Origin: Mesostigma viride
Taxonomy: Eukaryota; Streptophyta; Mesostigmatophyceae; Mesostigmatales; Mesostigmataceae
DNA length: 64,000 bases
Assembly (NCBI GenBank): GCA_009746045.1
Contig: RPFO01000015.1
Coordinates: forward strand, 1,954,998-2,018,997
Reading direction: 5' to 3'
Each line of letters starts with the position of its first letter. Within the stretch, counting starts at the first letter, position 1. Positions 31,115 to 40,746 of the stretch are shown here, one piece after another. The notes below the pieces were generated by a model. It searched no databases and had not been told where the DNA came from. It worked only from the letters and a program-made list of their open reading frames with translations. The position numbers and the translations under genes are program-made.

Positions 31115-31717
31115 GTGAAGCGAATACTAGTGACTGGTGGTCGTGCCCTTCCATTACTCCTTATCGACAAATTTTGGGTTCTACCTGCAGTTATAACCCT
31201 TGCGCGTCTGGCTGTCGGGGTCACCAATTTCCTGTCGATTGCAAGCAGCCAACCTTGCCGAAATTTAACACTGTCACAAATGGAGCAGAGCAATATTTTC
31301 GGTTCTCAGCATACCTATGTGATGGTCGACAAAAATGAGCACGCTGCAAACATCAGAATTGATGTAGAGTTGCTCGGACCTTCTGCACAGTGGGGTGCAG
31401 GTGTCATTGCGTTCGGCAATGGCATGATCGATCTGGTGCCACCCGATTCAGATTTGAACCCTGCTTACCAATGCGTGCCTGACAATCAGGCGAGAGTGGT
31501 GGTGGAGAGCACGGAAATTCCGGGCTCTCCCAATGTATCAATGATGCGCCTGAGGGCCGAGGCCCAGCAGGAGTTCCTGGCTGCTGCGGAGAACGGCGGG
31601 GCCAAGTGGAACACCAAAATGTATACAGGCGAGCCTCCCAACTACAGGGGAGACCAGTACCAGGGAGTGTACTCCTTCGGCGATTTTGACATCGACGGAT
31701 GGGGCACCTTTTTCTAG
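31115..31717 (+). CDS. Unrecognised open frame inside the giant element
   Basis: Open for 200 codons, ending FGDFDIDGWGTFF. The upstream part overlaps a palindrome (31,177-31,199) whose CTGCAG could act as a splice acceptor, so the true exon may begin at about 31,187 (VITLARLAVGVTNFL). The later part (MEQSNIFGSQHTYVMVDKNE, MYTGEPPNYRGDQYQGVYSF) has protein-like composition and suits a small globular product. No family was recognised. It lies between the transposase-like gene and the right inverted repeat, so it could be a cargo gene or last exon. Confidence 0.5.
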   Translation: MKRILVTGGRALPLLLIDKFWVLPAVITLARLAVGVTNFLSIASSQPCRNLTLSQMEQSNIFGSQHTYVMVDKNEHAANIRIDVELLGPSAQWGAGVIAFGNGMIDLVPPDSDLNPAYQCVPDNQARVVVESTEIPGSPNVSMMRLRAEAQQEFLAAAENGGAKWNTKMYTGEPPNYRGDQYQGVYSFGDFDIDGWGTFF

Positions 31718-32101
31718 GCGCAATGCCTAAGTTGTCAAATACTCCGACAATGTCAAAATTGCGAATGATAAAATTACGGACATGTGCACATATATGTACT
31801 GATTCAATAAAAAATTTCGGCAATTTTGTTCCCGGCATTGATAATCAAAAGCTGCTAGCAAGCCAAGGACTTCAAAAGTGGCAATAGATCGATGTAGGTC
31901 GTCGATAAACTTGTCTAGTCGTCATATTTGGGTCGCAAAATTCGTGCGTGGCCTGCAGGCATCGGACAAAGTGCACGCAACAGCAGGAGTCGGTTGAGTT
32001 CGAAGCACGGCAGACACAAAATTTCGGCGCAAAGTCCGTCGGGCGAAAAATTCGCTCGGCTGCCAAATTTTCGGCAAGAATTTCGGCGCAATGTCCGGTT
32101 T

Positions 32102-32161
32102 TCGGACGATTGAAATTAGCGTTTTTTTCTTGCAAAAATCTACCCCATTCCGCGTGGGACC
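32102..32161 (-). repeat. Right terminal inverted repeat of the giant element
   Basis: Reverse complement of the left end: GGTCCCACGCGGAATGGGGT, then TTTTGCAAGAAAAAAACGCT and TTTCAATCGTCCGA. 31,718-32,101 between the open frame and this repeat has no gene. Confidence 0.75.
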
Positions 32162-33402
32162 ACCCTCGGACTATCAGCCAGCCCGCGGAAGGATGCTGTG
32201 GCAGCCTGAATGGCCCGCCACACTTGCTCATCCTTCAGGGTGATCATGTCACCACCTTCCAGATCACCCTCCAACACTTCTGGCAGCTGCCCCGCCTGGG
32301 TGGGACCCTCGGGCCCGCCCGGCCCTGCCAGGGCCTTGTCCTTGGGGCGCCTGGAGGGGGCCTGCCCTCCAGAGCCGCTGGAGGTGCCAGTGACACCCTC
32401 CATGGGAGTTTCCTCCCCCGCCTGCGCCGGAGGTGCTGGCGTCGCTGCCGGGGTCCCTGCAACCCCGGGAGCTGGCGTCGCCGCCGGGGTCCCTGCAACC
32501 CCGGTGGCCTCCTCAGTCACCTGGCCCCCCGCGCGGGGCGGGGGAGCCGGCTGCTGAGGCTGGACCCTCTGTCCTGCCAGAGGGTCCTGGGTGGTTTCAC
32601 CACCCGTTGGTGTGGTGGGGGCGACTGCCGCCGCGCGCCAAGCCGTAGGCGGCGTCGCAGCCGCCTCGCGCCTCTCGCTGCCCCAGCCAACTGGCGTGAC
32701 CTGGGGCCACTGAGGCAACGGGGTCAGCTCGATCTCCCGCTTGGCCACCACCTGCAGCGCCTCTCGCTGACGCTGCGCAGATGCCCACTGATCCACCGTC
32801 CCCGGATTCTGCCTCGCCCGGGTGGCGAAGCATCGCATCCAGACCACCACCTGGATCAGACTGAACGTCATCCGCAAGCGACGCTGGATCATCGCATGAA
32901 CCGGATTAACATCGAACGACGTCGCCTGCTCGTCAAAAGTCAGCTGAAACCGCTGACGAAGGACCCAGCCCGTTACGGAGATAAACTCCGGAATGTCATC
33001 TTCCCCGAGGGGGAGATGGTGGGGCTGAAGCCCGAACTCGACGGGCAACGGGACATGCTCGCCGTAGCGATCAATGTCCATAGTGGCCATTTGGCGGCCC
33101 ACCGACAAGTTGCCAGACGTCGCAGGCGTCTGAGAGGACAGCTCAAGCGAGGGCCGCGGCCTCGCGGGCGGCACCTCCCCGTCCTCCTCAGGGGAGTCGC
33201 TACGTTCACGTCCCCCGCCACCTGCGACGGGGGTGTCACGTGCCCGGGGTTCCTGCACCCCGGGTGCCATGGCGGACGAGCCGCCAGTGGCAAACGTGCG
33301 CCCTCTCGCCTGCCCCCGGGCGCCGGCCCCCACCTGCGGGGTCCGACGCCTTGGGTGGTCGGCAACCACCGTGCTGAAGGTGACGTTGGGCGTCACCCGC
33401 AC
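32162..33402 (-). pseudogene. Retrotransposon gag, N-terminal half, cut by the giant element
   Basis: Minus-strand frame starting MRVTPNVTFSTVVADHPRRR at 33,402 and open up to the giant element end (SFRGLADSPRV). Low-complexity Gly/Ala/Pro/Thr regions flank a central block (WVLRQRFQLTFDEQATSFDV). Downstream coding appears to resume at 7,887 (TQQLHIAEAGSLVCAII), in frame when 24,274 bp are removed. A piece of LTR lies just upstream at 33,473-33,536. I infer a copia-class gag because the downstream half matches the neighbouring element's gag. Confidence 0.7.
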
Positions 33403-33472
33403 GGTGGCGGAGGGCGAGCCCTCCGGCGAGAGGCGTGGGGAGGTGCGCCTGGTCGGCGCATTCCCCTTCTAG

Positions 33473-33536
33473 TTATGCAACACAAAGCTGGAATGCTCGG
33501 GCACTGCCAAATGGCGTGTGTGTGCGTGAACGACGT
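33473..33536 (-). mobile_element. LTR fragment in minus orientation
   Basis: The reverse complement of this stretch is nearly identical to 40,653-40,717 inside the 3' LTR of the copia element (CGTCGTTCACGCACACACAC to TTGTGTTGCATAACTAG). It is the 3' part of the 5' LTR of the minus-strand gag element. Confidence 0.8.
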
Positions 33537-33601
33537 CAAGGCTGAACGGGAGAAGAAGCAGCGGAGGCGGAACGTGATCGCGCAGAGGAAGCTGCGTGAG
33601 C
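33537..33601 (+). repeat. 65-bp duplicated segment of gag
   Basis: Nearly identical to about 34,512-34,576 (encoding KAEREKKQRRRNVIAQRKLR). It sits between the minus-strand LTR piece and the plus-strand element's leader, like templated filler at a repaired break. Confidence 0.8.
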
Positions 33602-33685
33602 TAACTAACTATAGACGACGAGCGTGCGAAACGTTCAGTTCGCAAAACACCCATTTCCATTTTTTTTTACCCATCTTTTGAACCA

Positions 33686-35323
33686 ATGGCTCCCAAGAAC
33701 AACAAGGGAAAGGCCCTTATGGGCGCGACTTCCTCGGAGGAGGAGTCGCCGTCGGTGACGAGGTACCAGTCTTCGTCGTCCCCGATGTCCGATGACTCGG
33801 GAACGTCGGACTCGATCCTGGAGAGTATGCGTCAGGAGTACCGGAACCGGGATGCTCAGGATCCCATGCATCCTGATGATGTGGCCATGGAGGCAGCGGA
33901 CCCAACGTACCGTGACGTTGTGGAGAACGTCGTGGTGCGCGTGCCCCTGATGCGTAGGGTGCGAGGGTCGACCCCGGTGGTGCGTCCGAGGGGACCACCA
34001 TATGCACCACGCGGTGAGGGGGCGGGGCCTTCCGGGTCAGATGAGCAGGAGAGTGGTGAGTCCGGCAGCGTGTCGGAAACCAGCTCGCTGGGTTTATTCG
34101 GCCTGCAGCCATCGTCGGCTGACGAGGCGCGCAGTGCACAGGTGGCAGCGGATGCTGCAATGGCGCAGAGCCTGCAGGAGCAGGAGTCCGCAGAAGAGCG
34201 GAGGTTGGCTGTGCGTGCACGTGAGCGCGCCCAACAAATGGAGGATGCTGCTCAGGTCCGCGCGGCATTGATGAGGAGGTCAGCGTCGCCGAGGTCAGAG
34301 TCTCCGACCTATGACGTGGTGAGGAGGGCGGACCTGGCGTGTTTCCAGCGCCTTCGACGGTCGGCAACGATCCCGAGGGAGATTGATGGGTGCTGCAGGA
34401 GTCGGAGTTTTCTTTGACGGGTCCGTCGGCGTCCGAAGCGGACGACCTGGTGGAGATGACGCCGGCTATGCAGGCGCGAGAGAAGGAGGCACAGAGGAGG
34501 CTCGCGGCCTTCAAGGCTGAACGGGAGAAGAAGCAGCGGAGGCGGAACGTGATCGCGCAGAGGAAGCTGCGTGAGCAGCAGGAGCGTGACAGGGCGGAGG
34601 CGCTCGCGGCCAGGATTCGGGTGAAGATGTCTCACACCAAGGTGAGGTGTGAGCGTCTCACCGCGACCTGAAGAGCTGGAAGTACCGGAAGGTCGCGGAG
34701 ATAGCACCTTTGCAGGGGCCGGCTCGCCGGGAGGCCGAGGAGCGGTACCGCAGGAAGCTGGCCGCCTGGGAGGAAAGCGTAGGTCGCCTGGAGAGGCGTA
34801 TGCTGAAGCAGCGACGCCGTATGTCGAAGAACATCAAGAAGGCTGCTGTGAGGGGATGCATGGGGGAGGCGGTAAGAGCTGAATTTGGTTTGATGCCGGA
34901 TGAACGCATTTCTACCGAGCAGCTTACCATTTTTTGTCGCAGCCAACGCATACCATCTCAAACCGAGATGGCACAGCGGCAAGGACCAGGGTGACGCACC
35001 GGGGCGAACCCGGTCCAGCGACCTTGTCGCACCGGGAAGACATCCGGAGGCAACTCCAACTGGCCCAGCAGATGCTGGACGAGGGGCGGGAGCTCACCCC
35101 GGGCGAGCATGGCCGCCTAGCAGACACGGTGGCGAGGCTGGTGGCCTCGCTGAAGCCAACAAAACGAAGGGCACCGGGGGAGGCGTGCCAGCCACAGCAA
35201 AAACGCAGGAGGGACGAGAGGGACGAGGGGGAGGATGACGGGAAGAGGGGGGGCAACCAGGGCGGGGGTGGACACGGCACCCAGGAGTCTGCACCAACAC
35301 GGCACGAGGGCGGGGAGCGGCAG

Positions 35324-35357
<34 letters not shown>

Positions 35358-36555
35358 CACAACCAGCAGGAACGACCACAACCTCCAACATGGCCTTGAA
35401 TAGGCCCAGGTTTGATCCAAAAAAGAAAGAGGACAAGCTAGTGTTTCCGGGTTTGCCAGAGGGCCACACCCAGGACGAAGCTAGGGAGTGGTTGTTTAAG
35501 TTGTCACATGCATATGCTAGCGACAATGTCCGTGATTGGTTTGCCTCTCTACGTGCGTCCACACCCATCCATCAATCTGCCAAGCCTATCCAGCAGTTGG
35601 TACAATTGTACCAAAAGCGTGCCAGCAGCGGGGTAGACGTGGCAGAAAATGTGTTGTGGGCGCAGTTCATGGTTGATCTTAGGGCACTTGTTACCACGGG
35701 GGAGCACTTAGAAGTGCTTAAGGGCTTCCAGTGGATAGAGGCCTATAAGGTCAATAAGCGTGACTATGTGAGTGACAACAAAAAATATGTCATGTACATA
35801 GAGGGAGATGAGGAGCTGAAGAAGCTCAATGCCAAGTACCTAGTACACCTATGGCTACAAAAGGCAGAACTGGACCCCACCACCCTGTCAGTAATCCTGG
35901 CAGGTCTAAGGATAAGTGGGAGGACTTTAGGAAGGCAATGGCCTATGTGCAGCAATGCCTAGAGCCGTTTGCTGCTGCAGCCAAGGAGGAAAGGTGAAGC
36001 AGGTAAAGGGGGAGGAAGCCTCAGGTACGGGGCTCTCCAAGAAGCAGATGCAGTCGCTGGTAGCCCAGGTAAAGGCGGTAATGGGGGGGATAAAAACAAA
36101 AACAACAAAAGTGGGGGAGGTGGAAACAAGGGGGGGGAAAGAACAATAACAATAAAAACAGAAAACAAAGTGGGGGAGCTAGCAAGCCAGGGGGTGCTAA
36201 GCCAGCAGGGGGGGACAAGAGGTTGCCTCATGACCCCACCAAGCATTGCACTAGGTGCCTTTGTAAGGGGCACCTAAAAGATGACTGCTGGAAAGGCAAA
36301 CCCGACTATGGTTCTGACGTTGATGTTTGTCCTGGATGCTGGAAAACACGTCACCCCATTGCAGCAGGAGCGCGCTGCACGGCACCCAGGCACAACAAGA
36401 CACGCCAGGGCGCTACAACCGCGCGGGGGCGGCAGACCAGGGTGACACCTGTAAGCTACCCTCACCATTTTTCACAAATGGTTTCCTGTTACCTTCTGTC
36501 TGCCAAGTGTTGCCTGAGTGTGATGATGTGGATTGGGAAGTGGCATATGACATGA
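33686..36555 (+). pseudogene. Copia-class gag, frameshifted
   Basis: The start used is ATG 33,686 (MAPKNNKGKALMG). It runs as several overlapping frames: 33,686-34,417; about 34,390-34,671; 34,710-34,994; 34,934-35,962; then further shifts at about 35,905 and 35,995, up to 36,555. The first part is acidic and Ser-rich, then helical (MAQSLQEQESAEERRLAVRA). A Gln-rich run (35,320-35,360) precedes the capsid-type block (LVFPGLPEGHTQDEAREWLF, 35,441 on). A CCHC zinc knuckle, CTRCLCKGHLKDDC, lies at about 36,248-36,289. Frameshifts mark it as a dead gag unless homopolymer errors explain some of them. Confidence 0.75.
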
Positions 36556-36573
36556 CACTGTCACACATGATGC

Positions 36574-39500
36574 GTGACCCACCATAGCTCCCTTAGTGCA
36601 GCAGCAGAAAAGGTAATCACGTATGGTGCTCTAGCAGAGCAACTGCACAAGGTTATGGGCCATGAGGCTGTGGCTGAAAGGCTAGCCAATAAAATACAAG
36701 GCCATGATCTGGAACAGATGTGCAGGCACGTACGTAAGCACTGTGAGCAATGTCAGCTATATGCTCCTAAGCCCAGAAAATGGCATGTGGCCACACCACC
36801 ACTGGCTAGAGGCAAACTGGTTGGGGATGTTATACACGTGGTGAAGGACACGGTATACTACCTAGTCATAAAGGATGCCTGGTCAAGGTTTGTGGTAGTG
36901 GAGCCCCTGCCTGGGATGGATAAAGAGCAGCTGCACAGAGCTTTACAGATAGCCTTGGCACGTTTTCACCCCATTGAAAAAGTAATGCTGGATCAGCAGT
37001 TTCTCTGCATCCAGGACAGGAATGACCTGCCCAAGATAGAAGTGTCTGGGGCTCAAGATCATGAACGTCAGGGGTTGGTAGAACGTACCATGAGAGCCAT
37101 CAGGGATGTGATAAGAAAAATGCCATCCAGGTTGGCTGACTCTGGTAGCTATGCTGACAGGGCATCTTGGGCAGCAGGGGTGACTACCCAGCTAAACGCC
37201 AAACCAATAATGTCCTCACCTTTTGGGGAAATCACCCCAACTGGCCTTCAGTCAGGCAGCTATGCTTCAGAGGTACACACTCACTACAACACACAAAGGC
37301 AGCACTTAGCCAAGTTGCTGGCAAAGAAAGACAAAAATAATGCCAGGCCTGTGTTTGAAGTGGGGGACCATGTGTTGTTTTTCAGAGAGGGTGACAGAGG
37401 AAGAGCACACTCTGCCAGATGGCACGGTCCAGCTGTAGTCACCAAAATTCATGAAGAAGGGACTGCAGTCACTATACAACATGACAGAGAGCGTGTGGTC
37501 AGCAAGCATAGACTCAAGCTTTATTACCCACCACTGGCAGACGTGTCAGGGGTAGAATTCTTGGACATGGATTCAGAGCAGGAGTCTGGTGGATTGATCT
37601 CACCCAATGAATTGGCTAAGGACGTCATTGATGCAAGCACTAGTACCACAGTAGAAGCTCCTGTGTTCCTCAGTAGTGCAGCCCCACTACAACCCAATAG
37701 TCCACCTGGGCAGGAGGACGGTGCACAGGGTGAGCAGCAGGTAGCACCTCCCTCACACCTGGAGGAGTCACAAAATAGAGCAGATCCTGTCGTTCCCAGG
37801 AAGTCATTTGCTGAGATTCTTAAGGCCTTGCACAAGGCACACAACACTAAAGCAGTTGTGGCAACAGGTACAGCACAGGTCAATGCTGTAGGGGATGCAG
37901 GTCAAGATCCTAGTATTTTGGCTGTAGACACCCAAGCACAGGTGAGTATCATCAGTGCAGAAGCTGTATCTGGTCTGAAAATGAAGGCCTCACCATGGGC
38001 TAGAGTGTCAGATTTTTCAGGCAAAACCAAAATGCAGGTCAAAGGTCAGGTGAGCATTCAAATCTTGGGTATGCCCACTCCATTTCAGGTGGTTGAGGGT
38101 TACTCAGGGAATGCCCTGTTAGGGGAACCTTTTGTATCTTACCCTGGTGTTGTCATCTCAGCTGGGAGGTTGAGTGTGGCAGGGGTAGGACAGGTGCCTC
38201 TAGATCATTTTAAAATCCCTTTGAGCCAGATTAGCACTGGGTTGGATGCTGCCATCAATGCAGTTAAGCCCAAGTACCTCCCAGGTCAGGAACCGTGTGT
38301 GGAGGACCTCATACACTCTCAAAAGCTACACCCTTCAGCGTTTGGGCTTGGTAGATGGGATGTTGCATCCATGTCTCCCCTGTCCTATGATGATATTGTA
38401 CGGGACTGCCAGACGCAGATTGGGTTTCTTAAGTGGCTTGAGGCTTTTACCAAAGCCAGGGAGGAGTGGGTTGTTCCAGATGCACGTAGTCCCACACACA
38501 CACCACCTGTGACTCCTCTTGATGCTATGCCAGCTGGAGCCAAGAAGCTAAGGTTAAAGTTTGTGTGCAAGCATAAACCTCAGGCTGATGGGGGACCACC
38601 CATTTTCCATGCTAGGCCATGTGTTACTGAGTTCAGGGGCTCTACAGAGCTGACAGAGGCTGAGCTTTATACTCCTGGTATTCAGCAAACGTCTCTCAAG
38701 GTGTTGCTTTCCTTGTTTTTGCATCAGCTTAATACAGGGAAGGATTATGTGTGTAAAGCCACAGATATCAAAAGAGCCTTTCTAAAGGGGGACCCTGCCA
38801 TAGCACAGCAGGTCTGGAGAGGTCAGGTATACGTGGTGAATACTCCTAAGGTGTGGCACAGGGATATTGTTCAACCCTTGTTGAGGCCAAACCTGGGGGT
38901 TGAAGGGTTGCAGTCAGCTCCAAAAATTTTTAGGCTGTCTGCACAGGAGGTATTCATGAAGCTAGGGGCCACCTATGATGACATTGACCCTTGCCTGTTT
39001 GTCATCCCACACCCTGATGGAATGATGATGTTTGTCTGGCATGGGGATGATCAGTTAATCTCAGGTCCTAGAGCTGCAGTGGATGCTTTCATAGCTCAGG
39101 TGTCTGCCAGTTTTGAGATTGGCAAGCAGCTAGAGCTGGGCAAGGAGCCAGTCAAGTTCTGTGGCATGATGCTTGAGTTGCTGCAGCAGCAGGGCAGCTG
39201 GGTTTGTTCCATGCAGGCCTCTGCTGAATACATTAAGTCTTGTCTGGATGTCCTGCCTGTTCACATCACCCCTGACATGTGCCCTACCATTAGAGGCAAG
39301 CTTGGTTGGCTATGTGCTACATGTGCACCCCACCTGGCTTTTGTGAGCAGGGTAGATGATGAGGTACTACAGGAGGTAGGAGCACGGGCAATCAAGCAGT
39401 TGTTGCATGATGGTCCACCTTTGATGCTTCACTCACTGGACCTGTTTACTCCCATTCACATCACGTGCATGATGGATAGTTCAATGGAGTCCAGGGTAGT

Positions 39501-39954
39501 TACCAAGGTTCAAGCCAGAGAGGCTGGATTGTTTTTCCTGCATAACCAAGGTGGGAAGAAGTCACTAGTCTCCTGGTTCAGTAGATTGCACAAGAGGAAA
39601 GCTGTGAGTAGCAATGTAGCTGAATGCAGGGCTGTGGTATCTTCTGTCTTGCATGCAAGGTATCTCAATCACTTGCTGGTCTGGCTTCAACACCAGGCTG
39701 GTAGCTCTGCAGGAGTGAAAGCACATTTGCTGACTGACTCTCAATCTATCATCTCTTTCCTTGCCAATCCTTTGGCTGTACACTCGGACCTGGATTGGAT
39801 TGTGCTAAAACAGGAATGCAAGTACCTGGAGTCTAAAGCCCACGTCAGGGACAAAGACAATGCTGCAGATGCACTGACCAAGGTGCCACAAGCAGCAGGA
39901 CCACAATACCAGGTCTTGTATGGGTTGATGAACCCTGGTTACAGTCTGAAGTGA
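36574..39954 (+). CDS. Copia-class pol: integrase-protease-RT-RNase H
   Basis: Open for 1,126 codons. Integrase: zinc site H-x4-H (HKVMGH) with CEQC at about residues 25-62, catalytic D in GDVIHV, D in VMLDQQF, E in LVERTMRA (about 90-180), and a C-terminal RWHGPAVVTKI module (about 285). Protease-like: VDTQAQVSIIS at about 450 (DTQ instead of DTG) with NALLGEPFV. RT: KATDIKRAFLKGD at about 727, then FVWHGDDQLISG at about 818. RNase H: CMMDSSMESR at about 963, VAECRAV and HLLTDSQSII. The RT and RNase H are copia-type. Protease after integrase departs from the usual copia order. The frame is intact although gag is broken. Confidence 0.88.
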   Translation: MTHHSSLSAAAEKVITYGALAEQLHKVMGHEAVAERLANKIQGHDLEQMCRHVRKHCEQCQLYAPKPRKWHVATPPLARGKLVGDVIHVVKDTVYYLVIKDAWSRFVVVEPLPGMDKEQLHRALQIALARFHPIEKVMLDQQFLCIQDRNDLPKIEVSGAQDHERQGLVERTMRAIRDVIRKMPSRLADSGSYADRASWAAGVTTQLNAKPIMSSPFGEITPTGLQSGSYASEVHTHYNTQRQHLAKLLAKKDKNNARPVFEVGDHVLFFREGDRGRAHSARWHGPAVVTKIHEEGTAVTIQHDRERVVSKHRLKLYYPPLADVSGVEFLDMDSEQESGGLISPNELAKDVIDASTSTTVEAPVFLSSAAPLQPNSPPGQEDGAQGEQQVAPPSHLEESQNRADPVVPRKSFAEILKALHKAHNTKAVVATGTAQVNAVGDAGQDPSILAVDTQAQVSIISAEAVSGLKMKASPWARVSDFSGKTKMQVKGQVSIQILGMPTPFQVVEGYSGNALLGEPFVSYPGVVISAGRLSVAGVGQVPLDHFKIPLSQISTGLDAAINAVKPKYLPGQEPCVEDLIHSQKLHPSAFGLGRWDVASMSPLSYDDIVRDCQTQIGFLKWLEAFTKAREEWVVPDARSPTHTPPVTPLDAMPAGAKKLRLKFVCKHKPQADGGPPIFHARPCVTEFRGSTELTEAELYTPGIQQTSLKVLLSLFLHQLNTGKDYVCKATDIKRAFLKGDPAIAQQVWRGQVYVVNTPKVWHRDIVQPLLRPNLGVEGLQSAPKIFRLSAQEVFMKLGATYDDIDPCLFVIPHPDGMMMFVWHGDDQLISGPRAAVDAFIAQVSASFEIGKQLELGKEPVKFCGMMLELLQQQGSWVCSMQASAEYIKSCLDVLPVHITPDMCPTIRGKLGWLCATCAPHLAFVSRVDDEVLQEVGARAIKQLLHDGPPLMLHSLDLFTPIHITCMMDSSMESRVVTKVQAREAGLFFLHNQGGKKSLVSWFSRLHKRKAVSSNVAECRAVVSSVLHARYLNHLLVWLQHQAGSSAGVKAHLLTDSQSIISFLANPLAVHSDLDWIVLKQECKYLESKAHVRDKDNAADALTKVPQAAGPQYQVLYGLMNPGYSLK

Positions 39955-40338
39955 CTGGCACGTTGTACATGTTAGCCCATGACCCCCTGCCTAATACTGC
40001 AGCTGAAAGGCTGCAGTGGCAGCTGGGTAGTTTTCTGACAGTGAGAAGCACTGGTCTAGAAAGTTGGGACATGATGAATGTGTTATTTATTGAATAAAAT
40101 TTTGTGAGACACTTGTTTGGATGACCATGACATGCTGGGGCCTGGAGCACCCATCTCACTCAGTTAAGAAACCATGCTTGAGACATGGGGCCTTTTTAAT
40201 GCATCTCTTGTACATGTGTGAGGTGACCTTTGGGTCCTAGTAGGTTATCTGACAGTTTTTTAAGGCATTGGGAATGGCTGCGTCCATTTGATGGCTATGT
40301 GTGTTTCTGTTGAAACCCAAAGAAAACTTAAAGTGGGA
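39955..40338 (+). promoter_or_regulatory. 3' untranslated part and polypurine tract of the copia element
   Basis: Non-coding between the pol stop and the LTR. AAAGTGGGAG at 40,329-40,338 directly precedes the LTR and fits a polypurine primer site. Confidence 0.65.
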
Positions 40339-40746
40339 GTTAGTCTAAGTCTCCCGCCTGTAGCCTAAGTGGACACGTGCCAGCACCGCCGGCGCCCAAT
40401 TGGGTACTGGGACGGTGCTGGACTAGAACAGTCGTGGCATGGACACGTGGCTGTACTCAGTATGTGATGAGCCGGTACCTCAGTACCGGGACTGTAGTTG
40501 TCATGTTAGGACTGACTAGATCAGGTTGTAACTGATAGGTTAGTCCGTCCAGGATCAGTAAGTTAGTTTAACTTACGCAAAGTCTGGCCAGCCATCGTTG
40601 ACGGCTGGCCAGCAGTATATGTGCCACATTATCCTAATGCCAAGGTGTCTCGTCGTTCACGCACACACACGCCATTTGGCAGTGCCCGAGCATTCCAGCT
40701 TTGTGTTGCATAACTAGTCGGCTACAGGCGGGAGACTTAGACTAAC
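40339..40746 (+). mobile_element. 3' LTR of the copia element, 408 bp
   Basis: Begins GTTAGTCTAAGTCTCCCGCC and ends with its reverse complement; the inverted ends are 27 bp long. Contains AGTATATGTG as a TATA-like site near 40,613. The usual TG...CA ends are absent. No matching 5' LTR is present on the plus strand; the 5' end was lost near 33,600. Confidence 0.75.

Larger units (their letters stand above)
11911..31199. repeat. Dispersed palindrome family GGTCTCGCTGCAGCGAGACC
   Basis: Perfect or near-palindromic copies with a CTGCAG (or CCGCAG) centre and GGTCT/AGACC arms. Positions (starts): 11,911; 11,998; 12,069; 15,563; 17,933 (weak); 18,389; 19,743; 21,131; 21,198; 21,308; 21,416; 21,515; 21,565; 25,645; 25,699; 25,788; 25,882; 27,544; 28,489; 28,574; 28,653; 28,732; 28,804; 30,468; 31,177. 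All fall in introns, 5' regions or spacers of the giant element; none that I found is in an exon. Confidence 0.85.
7888..32161. mobile_element. Candidate giant DNA transposon, about 24.3 kb
   Basis: Bounded by imperfect inverted repeats (7,888-7,956 and 32,102-32,161). Each begins GGTCCCACGCGGAATGGGGT and also shares TTTTGCAAGAAAAAAACGCT and TTTCAATCGTCCGA. It contains two divergent intron-bearing genes, central minisatellites and a palindrome family not seen outside it. Both flanks carry minus-strand gag sequence. Removing 7,888-32,161 leaves the two gag pieces in one frame. No long target duplication is visible; a 3-bp AGG is possible if the ends lie a few bases further out. Boundaries and unity are inference; the inverted ends, the flanking gag and the palindrome distribution are seen. 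No transposon superfamily is assigned. Confidence 0.7.
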
